Origin: Hydrogenophaga sp.
GTDB taxonomy: Bacteria > Pseudomonadota > Gammaproteobacteria > Burkholderiales > Burkholderiaceae_C
NCBI RefSeq assembly: GCF_014773545.1
Contig: NZ_SDDV01000002.1
Location: 62,001-126,000, forward strand
DNA length: 64,000 bases
Direction of reading: 5' to 3'
In this document: positions 21,018 through 29,621 of the stretch, in pieces
Layout: every line of letters starts with the position of its first letter
Position numbering within the stretch: the first letter of the stretch is position 1
Made by a program: the position numbers and the translations under genes
The notes under the pieces: generated by a model
The model's input: the letters and a program-made list of their open reading frames with translations, nothing else
The model's database searches: none
What the model was told of the DNA's origin: nothing

Positions 21018-21197
21018 ATGCTGCTGTTTCGCTGGACCATTACGCTGCTGCTGCTCGCGGCCGGCCTGTGCTTTGCCCTTTACGCGGGTACCGGGCAGCT
21101 GCGGTTTCGCCAGTACGGGCTCTTGATTCTGAAGTGGACCGTGCTGGCGGCGCTGGGGTTTTTTGGTGTGCTGATATTGGACCGACTGATTGAGTAG
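21018..21197 (+). CDS. Small membrane protein downstream of lpxC
   Basis: This 59-residue ORF starts 15 bases after the lpxC stop. It has two hydrophobic segments (about residues 7-23 and 34-54) separated by a short basic loop 'GQLRFRQYG', and a charged end 'LDRLIE'. Codon use matches the neighbours (GC-rich third positions). No known family is recognised. Close spacing suggests co-transcription with lpxC. Function is unknown. Confidence 0.6.
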   Translation: MLLFRWTITLLLLAAGLCFALYAGTGQLRFRQYGLLILKWTVLAALGFFGVLILDRLIE

Positions 21198-21429
21198 GTG
21201 CCTCTGCTGCCCAGCTTGTAACGCCAACACTGGCGTGGTGTGGCGCGCTTGATGGGACTGGTTGGCCAAGGGTCAGCGAGCGCAGCACGCAGACCTGGTC
21301 GGCCAGGCGGAAGGCGCCGCGCCGGGGAAAATGATGCGATCCTGGCGGCTGCGCATCTATTCATAACATTTGAGTTGACCGGCGTGCTGCTGTAGCGTGT
21401 CCGGTTGGACGAAGGGTTGGAGGTCGCTG

Positions 21430-21549
21430 TTACAGGGCTTGCATGAACTCCTCCGGCGACACATCTGCTTGGCGCAGAAGGCCCGCCAGAGTGCCGACCT
21501 AGAGCTCGGCGTGCATAGGAATCACGCAGCCTTTTTGCTTGCGACGCCT
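21430..21549 (-). pseudogene. Remnant of a HicA-like toxin gene
   Basis: Read on the minus strand, the segment gives '...KQKGCVIPMHAEL', an internal TAG (21499-21501), then 'VGTLAGLLRQADVSPEEFMQAL' and a TAA. This is the pattern of the C-terminal half of the HicA/YcfA mRNA interferase family, whose members end '(K)xGTLxxILRxAGxSxEEF'. A second TAG at 21553-21555 closes the frame upstream and no N-terminal half or hicB partner is seen. The gene is therefore dead. The remaining bases 21198-21429 and 21556-21909 show nothing recognisable. Confidence 0.6.
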
Positions 21550-21909
21550 AAGCTAATTTAGACCGCACCCGGCACCAGCCTCACTGCTGCGAGCAGCGAA
21601 CAGCGAGGAATGCGTGCGACAAAGCACAGACGCCATTGGACATTGATGCGGATGCTGTGCTGGCCCTTCCGATCGTCTTTGAGTGCTTCGAGACCGTTCC
21701 CGGACGGCACTGTTTGCCAGCGACGCCGTCAGCCCCAAGGGCACGGTCGTCAAACGCTTGTCCAGCAAACGCATGGCAGCAGCCGTGCCGTGACTTGTCA
21801 TACCATTACACTCTTGGCTCTGGTGCGGGGCGCTGCGCTGTGAAAAAGGTCGGCGCGGGCCCGTTTGACTGCGCTCAGCACCCGGCACAACAACAAGCCT
21901 GAGATAAAG

Positions 21910-23691
21910 ATGAACGCTGCGATGATCCCGGCCCATTCCCCCAGTCCCGCAGATCGACCCTGGTTGGCGTCTTACCGCGAGGCTGGCATCGTCACCGAGC
22001 TGCCACCCCTGTTGCACGCCAGCCTGGCTGCCATGGTGCACGAACGCTGCCAGTATTTTGCGGCGCAAGACCCCAAGCGCCCGGCATTTACCTGCGTCGC
22101 CCCCAACGGCATGAATGGCAGCCTGAGTTTTGCCGAGGTCGATGCGCTGTCCGACGCCTTTGCCGCTTACTTGCGTCAGGTGCTGGGTTTGCAGGCGGGC
22201 GACCGGGTGGCGGTGCAACTGCCCAACAGTCTGTCGTACCCGGTGGTGGCGTTTGGCGTCTTCAAGGCCGCCTGCGTGCTGGTCAACACCAACCCGCTCT
22301 ACACCGAGGCCGAAATGGTGCACCAGTTCAACGACGCCAACGTGCGCGCGCTGGTGCTGGTCGACATGTTCGCCCACAAGCTGCCCGGCGTGCTGCAGAA
22401 AACCGGTCTCAAGCATGTGGTGTTGGCGGGCGTGCCGGAGTTTTTCCCGGTCATTCCGCGCGCCATCATCCGGCTGGTGCAAAAGGTCTGGTACAAAACG
22501 CTGCCACCAGTCACCGTGCCCCACCTGCGGCTGCGCGACGCACTGGCGCAGGGACAGGCCACCTTGGCAAAAACGCCGGCGCGCACCTATTGGCAAGACC
22601 TCACTCCCGATCAACTGGCCTTGCTGCAATACACCGGCGGCACCACCGGCGTGAGCAAGGGCACCATGCTCAGCCACAGCAACCTGCTGCGCAATGTGCA
22701 GCAGATTCGCGCCATGGGCGCCAGCCACATCGAAGATGGGCGCGAATGCGTGCTAACGGCGTTGCCGCTTTATCACATCTTCGCTTTCACCACCAACTTG
22801 CTCGGCTTCATCGCCAGCGGCGCACGCAACATTTTGATTCCCAACCCGCGGCCGGTGCAAAACCTGCAGCGCGCGGTGGAAAACTACCCCTTGACCTGGA
22901 TTACCGGCGTCAACACCTTGTTCAACGGCTTGCTCAACGAAGAGTGGTTTGTTGCCTACCCACCCCGCAAGCTCAAGGCCTCGATCGCCGGCGGGGCGGC
23001 GCTGCACGCCGCCGTCGGCAAGCGCTGGCGCGAGGTCACCGGTACCCCGATTGCCGAGGGTTATGGCCTGACCGAGACTGCGCCGGTGGTGAGCTTTAAC
23101 CCGCTTCAGGGCAAGCAGCGCGAAGGCATAGGCATTCCGGCGCCGGGCACCGAGCTGCGGCTGGTGGACGACAACGGGCGTGACGTGGCCGATGGCGGGC
23201 CGGGTGAAATCTGGATTCGCGGCCCGCAGGTGATGCTGGGCTACTGGAACAGCCCGGCCGAGACCGCGCTGATGCTGCACGACGGCTGGTTGGCCAGCGG
23301 CGACGTGGCAGTGATGGACGCCGACGGTTTTCTGCGCATTGTCGACCGCAAGAAAGACGTGATCTTGGTCTCTGGCTTCAATGTCTACCCGAACGAAATC
23401 GAAGACGTGATAGCCCAGCTCGATAGCGTGCAGGAGGCGGCGGTGATCGGCGTGCCCGATGAACACAGCGGCGAAGTGGTGCGGGCCTACGTGGTGCCGC
23501 ATCCCGCCCACGCCGACAACTTTGACGTGCAAGCCGTGTTGGCGCACTGTAAGACAATGCTGACCGGCTACAAGGTGCCCAAGTCGGTGCTGATCCGCAC
23601 CGAGCTGCCCAAGAGCCCGATCGGCAAAGTGCTGCGCAAGAACCTCAAAGCCGAAGTGCGCGCCGCCGTGCAGGCCGGCCAAAAGCCCTGA
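21910..23691 (+). CDS. fadD: Long-chain fatty acid:CoA ligase
   Basis: The AMP-forming acyl-CoA synthetase has 593 residues. The phosphate-binding motif 'YTGGTTGVSKGTMLSH', the 'GYGLTETAPVVSFNP' adenine motif, 'DGWLASGDVAVMDADGFLRIVDRKKD' and the C-terminal catalytic Lys in 'LPKSPIGKVLRKNL' are all present. It activates fatty acids for beta-oxidation or lipid synthesis at the inner membrane. The ATG at 21910 is chosen because it gives the usual N-terminus 'RPWLASYREAGIVTEL'. It is likely the first gene of a unit with the downstream symporter 44 bases away. Confidence 0.92.
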   Translation: MNAAMIPAHSPSPADRPWLASYREAGIVTELPPLLHASLAAMVHERCQYFAAQDPKRPAFTCVAPNGMNGSLSFAEVDALSDAFAAYLRQVLGLQAGDRVAVQLPNSLSYPVVAFGVFKAACVLVNTNPLYTEAEMVHQFNDANVRALVLVDMFAHKLPGVLQKTGLKHVVLAGVPEFFPVIPRAIIRLVQKVWYKTLPPVTVPHLRLRDALAQGQATLAKTPARTYWQDLTPDQLALLQYTGGTTGVSKGTMLSHSNLLRNVQQIRAMGASHIEDGRECVLTALPLYHIFAFTTNLLGFIASGARNILIPNPRPVQNLQRAVENYPLTWITGVNTLFNGLLNEEWFVAYPPRKLKASIAGGAALHAAVGKRWREVTGTPIAEGYGLTETAPVVSFNPLQGKQREGIGIPAPGTELRLVDDNGRDVADGGPGEIWIRGPQVMLGYWNSPAETALMLHDGWLASGDVAVMDADGFLRIVDRKKDVILVSGFNVYPNEIEDVIAQLDSVQEAAVIGVPDEHSGEVVRAYVVPHPAHADNFDVQAVLAHCKTMLTGYKVPKSVLIRTELPKSPIGKVLRKNLKAEVRAAVQAGQKP

Positions 23692-23735
23692 ACTCACCCA
23701 GCGAAAAGTCATAACGACGACGGAGAACACAGCAC

Positions 23736-24647
23736 ATGGTCACCGAATTCGAAACCAAGCTGCTGGGCCTGATGATGATGGTCATCATGCTCGGCATGGG
23801 GGCCTCACTCACCTGGCGCGATTTCCTGATTGCGTTTCGCAAGCCCAAGGGCGTGCTGGTCGGCATGTTGTGCCAATACGGCGTCATGCCCTTTCTGGGT
23901 TTTTCGCTGGCCATGCTGCTGGGCCTGCCGCCAGCGGTGACGCTGGGGCTGATTCTGATGGCGTGCATGCCCGGCGGCACCACCTCCAACGTCTTCACCT
24001 ACTTCAGCAAAGGCGTGCTGGCGCTGTCGATTCTGATGACCAGCGTATCCACCCTGGTCGCGCTGCTGATGGTGCCGTTGCTGCTGGAGTTTTATTCCAG
24101 CGCGGCCGGTCTGCCCAGCGAGTTCAAGATTCCGGCCGCCAACGTGGCACAGGTGCTGCTGGTGCTGCTGGTGCCGACACTGATTGGCATGGTGTTGCGC
24201 AAGGCCAATCCCAACATAGGCGCCAGCCTGGAGCTGGTGGGCAGCGTCATGGGCGTGGTGGTGATCGCCTTTCTGATTCTGACCTGGGTGCCGCGCAACC
24301 ACCAACTGCTGGCCGACACCGTCTGGCCGGTCTATTTCGCCGCCATCGGACTTGGGCTGTTCGGCATTGCACTGGGCTACCTGTTGGCGCGGCTGCTGCG
24401 CCAGGACAGCAACCGCAGCCGCACCATCGGGCTGGAGACCGGGATTCAGAACGGGCCGCTGGCAATCCTGATCGTCACCCTGAGCGTAGGTGGGGCCATG
24501 CAGCAAGAGGTGTTGCTGGTGCCGGTGCTGTATTCGGTCTTCATCGTCATCTCGAGCTGCGTCGTCATGCTGTTCTTTCGGCGCCTGGCTGACCGCGAGG
24601 CGCTGGTGCGCGACCAACTCAAGGCGGGCACGCTGCTGACGCGCTGA
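23736..24647 (+). CDS. Bile acid:sodium symporter (BASS) family transporter
   Basis: The inner-membrane protein has 303 residues and about nine to ten hydrophobic segments. 'GMGASLTWRDF', 'CQYGVMPFLGF' and 'LMACMPGGTTSNVFTYFSKG' match the sodium- and substrate-binding regions of the SBF/BASS fold, and 'GLETGIQNGPLAILIV' matches the second crossover helix. In bacteria these proteins move diverse organic anions, so the substrate cannot be assigned. The neighbour is the acyl-CoA ligase on the same strand. Confidence 0.88.
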   Translation: MVTEFETKLLGLMMMVIMLGMGASLTWRDFLIAFRKPKGVLVGMLCQYGVMPFLGFSLAMLLGLPPAVTLGLILMACMPGGTTSNVFTYFSKGVLALSILMTSVSTLVALLMVPLLLEFYSSAAGLPSEFKIPAANVAQVLLVLLVPTLIGMVLRKANPNIGASLELVGSVMGVVVIAFLILTWVPRNHQLLADTVWPVYFAAIGLGLFGIALGYLLARLLRQDSNRSRTIGLETGIQNGPLAILIVTLSVGGAMQQEVLLVPVLYSVFIVISSCVVMLFFRRLADREALVRDQLKAGTLLTR

Positions 24648-24662
24648 AGCAGGGCTGCCGGC

Positions 24663-25430
24663 TCAGGGGCGCAGAAAAAACAGCGCACTCATGCTCAGCC
24701 CGATCAACACCACGCCGACGCGCAGCCGGCGCGGGTTGAGTTGGCGTGACCAGCGCGCACCACAAAAGCCGCCGCCAGTGGCTGCCAGCATCATGATCAA
24801 GCCCTCTTTCCAGGCGATCACGCCGGCCAGCACGAAGGCCCCCACTGCCAGCCAGGACAACACCAGTGAATTGAGGTTTTTCAGCGCGTTGACGGTGTTC
24901 AGACGCGACTCGCCGCCCACGGTGTAGAGTGCCATCAGCAAGATGCCCAGGCCACCGCTGAAGTAGCCGCCGTAAATAGCCACCAGCAGCAGCGCGGGTG
25001 CCTGCCAGCGCGGCGGGCCCAGTGGCGTGCCGGCGGCGTTCAGCACGCGCCGCGCCAGCGCCGGACCGACGGCAAACAGCAGCGTGGCAAACAGCAGCAG
25101 CCAGGGCACGATGCCGCTGAAAACCCGCGCCGGCGTCACCAGCAGCAGCAACGCGCCCAGCACGCCGCCGACGGCGCAGATCAGCAGCTCGCGGCGCAGC
25201 CGCTGCCTGGGCAGGGCGCGCAACTCGGGGCGAAAGCCCAGCGCGCTGCCCAGATAGCCCGGGCTGAGTGCGAGCGCGCTGGTGGCGTTGGCGACAATCG
25301 GCGGCAGACCGGCAAACACCAGCGCTGGAAAAGTCAGAAAACTGCCGCCGCCGGCAACGGCGTTGAGCACGCCGGCGGCAAAGGCGGCGCCGCACAGCAG
25401 CGCCATCGTGGTCAACAGTTCCATGGTCAT
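24663..25430 (-). CDS. TauE/SafE-family (TSUP) membrane transporter
   Basis: The 255-residue protein has eight hydrophobic segments in two halves. It contains the family motifs 'AAGVLNAVAGGGSFLTFPAL' near the N-terminus and 'YGGYFSGGLGILLM' with 'NALKNLNSLVLS' at the start of the second half. TSUP members export sulfite, sulfoacetate or related anions, and the substrate here is open. It is convergent with the BASS gene (15 bases apart) and may share a transcript with the TDT-family gene upstream of it. Confidence 0.88.
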   Translation of the reverse strand: MTMELLTTMALLCGAAFAAGVLNAVAGGGSFLTFPALVFAGLPPIVANATSALALSPGYLGSALGFRPELRALPRQRLRRELLICAVGGVLGALLLLVTPARVFSGIVPWLLLFATLLFAVGPALARRVLNAAGTPLGPPRWQAPALLLVAIYGGYFSGGLGILLMALYTVGGESRLNTVNALKNLNSLVLSWLAVGAFVLAGVIAWKEGLIMMLAATGGGFCGARWSRQLNPRRLRVGVVLIGLSMSALFFLRP

Positions 25431-25514
25431 TCGGTTCGGGCGCGCCGGGGCGGCTGCTGGGGTGAATGAAGCGGCGCGGGTCAGTTGGCGCCAGCCGGGC
25501 CCCGGTTGGCGGTG

Positions 25515-26540
25515 TCAACTCGAGGCCGGAACGATAGGGGCCAGCGGCTCGGGCGCCAGCAAGCTGCCGTTGCGCAAACCGCGCAGGGTAGCCACACACA
25601 GCCACAGGACGACGAGAGAAGTGGCTGCCAGCAGCAGCAACCCCGTGCTTTGCAGCATGCCATGCCAGTCGGCGCCGGCTTGCAACTCGGCTAAGCGCAG
25701 GGTGAGGGCGCAGAAGGCCGCAAGCGGAAACGAAAGCGCCCAGAATGAAACGCCAAAGTCTTGCGCGGCGATGCGGCGCAGCAGCGGCAGCAGCCAGAGC
25801 AGGAAAAACAGCGCCAGGCCCCAGAACGCCTGCGCCAGCGGCGCCGGCGCCTGCAACTGCAGCAGCACCAGGCCGATCACCGCCGGCGGTGCCAGCGTGA
25901 TGAACCAGGTTGGCAGCGCGCGCTCGGGCAGCGGGCCGTGTGCGATGCGACGCGCCAGAATCAGCGTCAGCACCAGCGGCCAGCACAGGATGCCAATGCC
26001 GAATTGCGCCATCGACCAGACCTCCTGTCCCAGCGGCAGACCCGCCAGCGGCGCCAGCACGTTGCCGACCACCGCCAGCAGCAGCAAGGGTGTGAGCGTG
26101 GGCCACAACGTGGCGCTGCCCGCACCGGACGCTGGCGCTGGTGCCAGCCAGCGCCCCAGCACCCACAGCGTGGCCCAGAGCTGGCCCAGACTGCCCAGCC
26201 ACCAGAGCGGCTGCCACAGCGGCGCCGGACCAAACAGCGCCACGCCCAGCGTGACCAGCAACAGCAGCGACAGGGGCAGCGCGGCGACAAAGGCGTGGCG
26301 CAGCGGGTGGCGCAGGTCTTCGGCCAACGCCTGCGGGTAGCGGCGCTGCCGCAGCAGGCTGGCCAGCAGCAGCACGGCAAACACCAACACGGCGCCGGCG
26401 CCCAGCACCAGCGCGACGCCCTTGGCTGGCGGGCCCAGTGCCGCGCCGGCGTGCAGCCAGGCCAGCGCCAGGCCGCACAAGCCCATGACCAGGGCGAACC
26501 AGCCGGGCATGAGAAATTTCAGCGGTGTCGGGTGGGTCAT
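25515..26540 (-). CDS. TDT/SLAC1-like membrane transporter
   Basis: The 341-residue, very hydrophobic protein has about ten membrane segments. The order and the 'MPGWFALVMGLCGLALAWLHAG' start, together with 'FGVSFWALSFPLAAF', resemble the TehA/Mae1/SLAC1 family of tellurite-resistance and C4-dicarboxylate channels. The 'FWAxSFP' segment is the best family marker. The substrate is unassigned. It ends 84 bases before the TSUP gene. Confidence 0.75.
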   Translation of the reverse strand: MTHPTPLKFLMPGWFALVMGLCGLALAWLHAGAALGPPAKGVALVLGAGAVLVFAVLLLASLLRQRRYPQALAEDLRHPLRHAFVAALPLSLLLLVTLGVALFGPAPLWQPLWWLGSLGQLWATLWVLGRWLAPAPASGAGSATLWPTLTPLLLLAVVGNVLAPLAGLPLGQEVWSMAQFGIGILCWPLVLTLILARRIAHGPLPERALPTWFITLAPPAVIGLVLLQLQAPAPLAQAFWGLALFFLLWLLPLLRRIAAQDFGVSFWALSFPLAAFCALTLRLAELQAGADWHGMLQSTGLLLLAATSLVVLWLCVATLRGLRNGSLLAPEPLAPIVPASS

Positions 26541-26613
26541 CGGCGGTCGGTGAAAGAGTCTACAGGCGCATGAGGCGGTCGATTTTATTGCTTGGGCCCA
26601 GTGAAGTATCAGC

Positions 26614-26838
26614 CGTTCGTCCTGAGCCTGCCCTTCGACAAGCTCAGGACAGTCGGAAATACAAGCCTGTCCTGAGCCAGTCGAAGGGCCTGTCCTGAGC
26701 CAGTCGAAGGGCCTGTCCTGAGCCAGTCGAAGGGCCTGTCCTGAGCCAGTCGAAGGGCCTGTCCTGAGCTTGTCGAAGGGCTTCGACAGGCTCAGCCCGA
26801 ACGGAGCTCAAGACCCTTCGACAGGCTCAGGACAGGCT
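26614..26838. repeat. Mosaic of 23-bp palindromic repeats
   Basis: Five head-to-tail 23-bp units run from 26666 to 26780. Each contains CCTGTCCTGAGC and GTCGAAGGG; four carry CAG and the fifth CTT between these halves. Inverted copies flank the run (26630-26652 and 26813-26836), so the region can fold into several hairpins. The motif is of the kind found scattered between genes in many Burkholderiales genomes. It fills most of the 311-bp gap between the TDT transporter and alanine racemase genes. Confidence 0.9.
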
Positions 26839-26851
26839 TCTGCGGGCCGGA

Positions 26852-27982
26852 TCAACAAGAAGCAAACGGCACCCGCGGGGCGATTGCACACAGCAACTGG
26901 TACGCAATCGTACCGGCCGCATGCGCCACCTCGTCCACCGGCAGCAGCGCGCCGCAGGGGCTGCGCCCCCACAGCAACACCTCGGTGCCGACGCCGCAGG
27001 CCAGGCCGGCGGCGTCCAGCGGCGCGAGATCGACCGCCAGCATGTCCATGCTGACGCGGCCAAGCACGCGCGTGCGCACGCCGCCGACCAGCACCGGCGT
27101 GCCGGTCGGTGCGTGGCGCGGGTAGCCGTCGGCGTAGCCGCAGGCCACCAGGCCAATACGCATAGGAACGCTGGTGCAAAACGTCGAGCCGTAGCCGACC
27201 GTCTCGCCCGGCTGCAACTGCTGCACGCCGATCAAGCGGCTGGCCAGCGAGAGGGCGGGCAACAGGCCCCAGTCGGTGGCGCGGTGTTGCGGGTGGTCGG
27301 GCGCGGCACCATACAAGGCAATACCGGCGCGCACCCAGTCGGCCGCCAGCGTGGTCGGGCCGTCGCCGCCGTGCAAGGGCAGTTGCGCGTGTCGCAAAAT
27401 GGCCGCACTGTTGCACAGGCTGCGCTCGCCCGGCAAGCCGGCGCTGGCGGCCTCGAATGCCGCCACCTGATGCGCCACGCCGCGTGCGCCATCAGCGTCG
27501 CTGAAATGGGTCATGAGCGCAATTTCTTCCACCTGCGGCAAGGCGTTCAGGCGCGCCCAGGCGTTGCGAAAGGCCGCCGGGGCAAAGCCAAGCCGGTTCA
27601 TGCCCGAGTTGAGCTTGAGAAACACCCGCTGCGGCTGCTGTGTCTTGTGTGCCGCCAGCCAGTCAATTTGCTCGGTGCAATGCACCGTGTGCCATAGGCG
27701 CAGCCGCGAGCATAGCTCCAGGTCGCGCGGCTCGAACACCCCTTCCAGTAGCAAGATGGGGCCGCGCCAGTCGAGTGCGCGCAGGCGCTGCGCTTCGTCC
27801 AGGTCGAGCAGCGCAAAGCCGTCGGCGCCGCGCAGCGCGTCAAAGACGCGCTCAATGCCGTGCCCATAGGCGTTGGCCTTGACCACCGCCCAGACGCGGG
27901 CGTCGGGCGCGCAGGCGCGCAGGCGCGCGAGGTTGTGGCGCAGCGCTTGGGGGTGTACGGTGGCAAGAATCGGTCGTGGCAT
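26852..27982 (-). CDS. alr: Alanine racemase
   Basis: The 376-residue PLP enzyme interconverts L- and D-alanine and so supplies Ddl. The PLP lysine is Lys35 in '[10 protein letters not shown]', and the second catalytic base lies in '[10 protein letters not shown]'; '[12 protein letters not shown]' and '[13 protein letters not shown]' are further family motifs. The ATG at 27982 gives the standard N-terminus '[17 protein letters not shown]'; the frame is open for another 134 codons upstream but shows no homology. Its 3' end abuts the palindromic repeat mosaic. Confidence 0.95.
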   Translation of the reverse strand: MPRPILATVHPQALRHNLARLRACAPDARVWAVVKANAYGHGIERVFDALRGADGFALLDLDEAQRLRALDWRGPILLLEGVFEPRDLELCSRLRLWHTVHCTEQIDWLAAHKTQQPQRVFLKLNSGMNRLGFAPAAFRNAWARLNALPQVEEIALMTHFSDADGARGVAHQVAAFEAASAGLPGERSLCNSAAILRHAQLPLHGGDGPTTLAADWVRAGIALYGAAPDHPQHRATDWGLLPALSLASRLIGVQQLQPGETVGYGSTFCTSVPMRIGLVACGYADGYPRHAPTGTPVLVGGVRTRVLGRVSMDMLAVDLAPLDAAGLACGVGTEVLLWGRSPCGALLPVDEVAHAAGTIAYQLLCAIAPRVPFASC

Positions 27983-28201
27983 GTGGGTGCAGGAGTCAGC
28001 GAAACCGTGCGGACGCGCCGACCGTCGGCTGCGTCCGAACCCGGAGTGTGCGTGCCATAAGCCGCCATCATGAGCCGCGCGGCTCGCGCACCCCTTGGCT
28101 GCCTGCAGCGGCCGGACAGACCACCGCTGCGCGGGCGCAGCCGCCCCCATTATCCCCGTGAAGCGCGGCTTGCACACCTGCATGACGGCGCAGATTGTTG
28201 C

Positions 28202-28410
28202 GCGCTGGCCCAGCCTGCTTGCCGGCGTGGTCACAGTGCGCTGTACCTGCGCGTACCTCGTCTGGGCAAGGAGCTGCGCATGCGGCACGCCAACGGCACG
28301 TTCACGCGCTGGCTTGACACGCTCAAGAACACCCGACGTCTTGCTACTTGACGATTGGGCCAGCCACCGCGCCACCATCATCACCAGTCAGTTGCCTATC
28401 AAGCATTGGC
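28202..28410 (+). pseudogene. Remnant of an IS21-family istB ATPase gene
   Basis: Two frames together match the middle of IstB: '[21 protein letters not shown]...[11 protein letters not shown]' to about base 28336, then after a one-base shift '[10 protein letters not shown]' joined directly to '[14 protein letters not shown]'. The stretch that normally joins LDDW to the TSQLP motif is deleted, and neither the P-loop nor the C-terminus is present. It is a decayed insertion sequence fragment. The remainder of 27983-28603 holds nothing else recognisable. Confidence 0.7.
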
Positions 28411-28603
28411 AACGGAATACGCAGAATTGCGGATCGGATCTTTCTTGGTCTTTTTCAGGTCGTGCAGGGCGATGGTGGTGACCGAGTTCGATGCGGTACA
28501 GCAGCGGCTGGCGAACCGCGAGTATGCATAGAAGCGCGCAGCCTCGTTCGTGGCGAAGCGGGCGACGTTTTTCAAACGGCGCTGAGGCGGTGCCCGCAAC
28601 GCT

Positions 28604-28903
28604 TCAGTCGCGCGGCGTGAACCGGCCCACCAGCCCCTCACCCCACTCCCAAGGCCCGGTGATCGTCAGCGTCACCGTGGTCCATTCGCCCTCAGCCTGC
28701 ACCTGCTGGTCGGCGTCCCAGGCGCCGCCTTCGTCCAGCGGGCCGCGCGGTCCAGGGCTGTGTTGCCCGGCCCAGGCCAGCACGGTCTGCACCTCGGCCA
28801 GCACCGCAGGCACATCGGCCGCGCGCACGCTGGCCATGGCCTCCCAGGTGCCGGTGCCTTCGCCGTCGTCGCTGGTGTCGAAGATCAGGTAGTTCAAGGG
28901 CAT
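28604..28903 (-). CDS. Small acidic protein of unknown function
   Basis: The predicted product has 99 residues from the ATG at 28903, with many acidic and Trp residues ('FDTSDDGEGTGTWEAMASV', 'GPWEWGEGLVGRF'). No known family is recognised. It lies 10 bases after the metallopeptidase gene on the same strand and probably belongs to the hsdR transcription unit. The composition and the position argue that it is a real gene. Confidence 0.6.
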   Translation of the reverse strand: MPLNYLIFDTSDDGEGTGTWEAMASVRAADVPAVLAEVQTVLAWAGQHSPGPRGPLDEGGAWDADQQVQAEGEWTTVTLTITGPWEWGEGLVGRFTPRD

Positions 28904-28913
28904 GTATTGAGCC

Positions 28914-29621
28914 TCACAGGTCCAGCGTCGCGCCACGCAAGCGGAGCCACTCCTTGCGCTCGCTGTAGTCCGGCAGCACCTTGTCCACCTCGTTCCAGAA
29001 CGCGTCGCTGTGGTCGCGTTGGTGCAGGTGACACAGCTCGTGGACCACGATGTAGTCCAGCACCGTCAGCGGCGCCATCAGGCACTTCCAGTGAAAGTTC
29101 AGGTCACCACTCGGTTGACACGTTGCCCACCGGAACCCGATGTCTTTGACCAGCACCGCGCCCGGTGCCACGCCCACCCGGGGCGCAAAATGGGTCACCC
29201 GGCGCTGCAGCCGCTGCAGCCCTTTGGCCGCGTAGAAGGCTTCAAACGCCGCGCGTGCCGCCATGGCGCCACCTTGCTCCACCAGCGAACGCAACAACAA
29301 GAATCGGCCGTCCTTCAGTTTCAAAGACTCTTCCTGCTCGTTCACCAGTTGCAGCCGGTAGCTGCTGCCCAGGTACAGAAAGGTCTCGCCGTTCACCCAC
29401 TCGCGCACCACGCCGCTGGCGTTCAGGTCGCGCCACTCGGCCAGGTTGCGGTAAATCCACATGCGCTTGCTCAGCACGGTGGCGTCCACCTGTTCGGGGG
29501 CCATGTGGCGCGGCGGCCGCACGGTGATCACGCCGTCGCGCTCGATCACGATGTCGGTGGTCCGCCGCTGCGCACCCGGCAGCAGCCGGTACTGGATGTC
29601 TTTCACTTGCCGCAGTTGCAT
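28914..29621 (-). CDS. YgjP/SprT-like zinc metallopeptidase of a restriction locus
   Basis: The protein has 235 residues. 'HELCHLHQRDHS' (zinc ligands His194 and His198, catalytic Glu195) followed by 'FWNEVDKVLPDYSERKEWLR' is the C-terminal signature of the YgjP (DUF45) family, with the usual 'WATCQPSGDLNFHWKCL' before it. Such genes often sit directly after hsdR in type I restriction operons; the role there is unknown. Its ATG overlaps the hsdR stop by one base (TGATG), which implies coupled translation. Confidence 0.88.
   Translation of the reverse strand: MQLRQVKDIQYRLLPGAQRRTTDIVIERDGVITVRPPRHMAPEQVDATVLSKRMWIYRNLAEWRDLNASGVVREWVNGETFLYLGSSYRLQLVNEQEESLKLKDGRFLLLRSLVEQGGAMAARAAFEAFYAAKGLQRLQRRVTHFAPRVGVAPGAVLVKDIGFRWATCQPSGDLNFHWKCLMAPLTVLDYIVVHELCHLHQRDHSDAFWNEVDKVLPDYSERKEWLRLRGATLDL

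Noticed and set aside
26666-26780. Tandem 23-bp repeats as a CRISPR array
   Set aside because: The units are contiguous with no spacers and no cas genes are near; the units are palindromic intergenic repeats.
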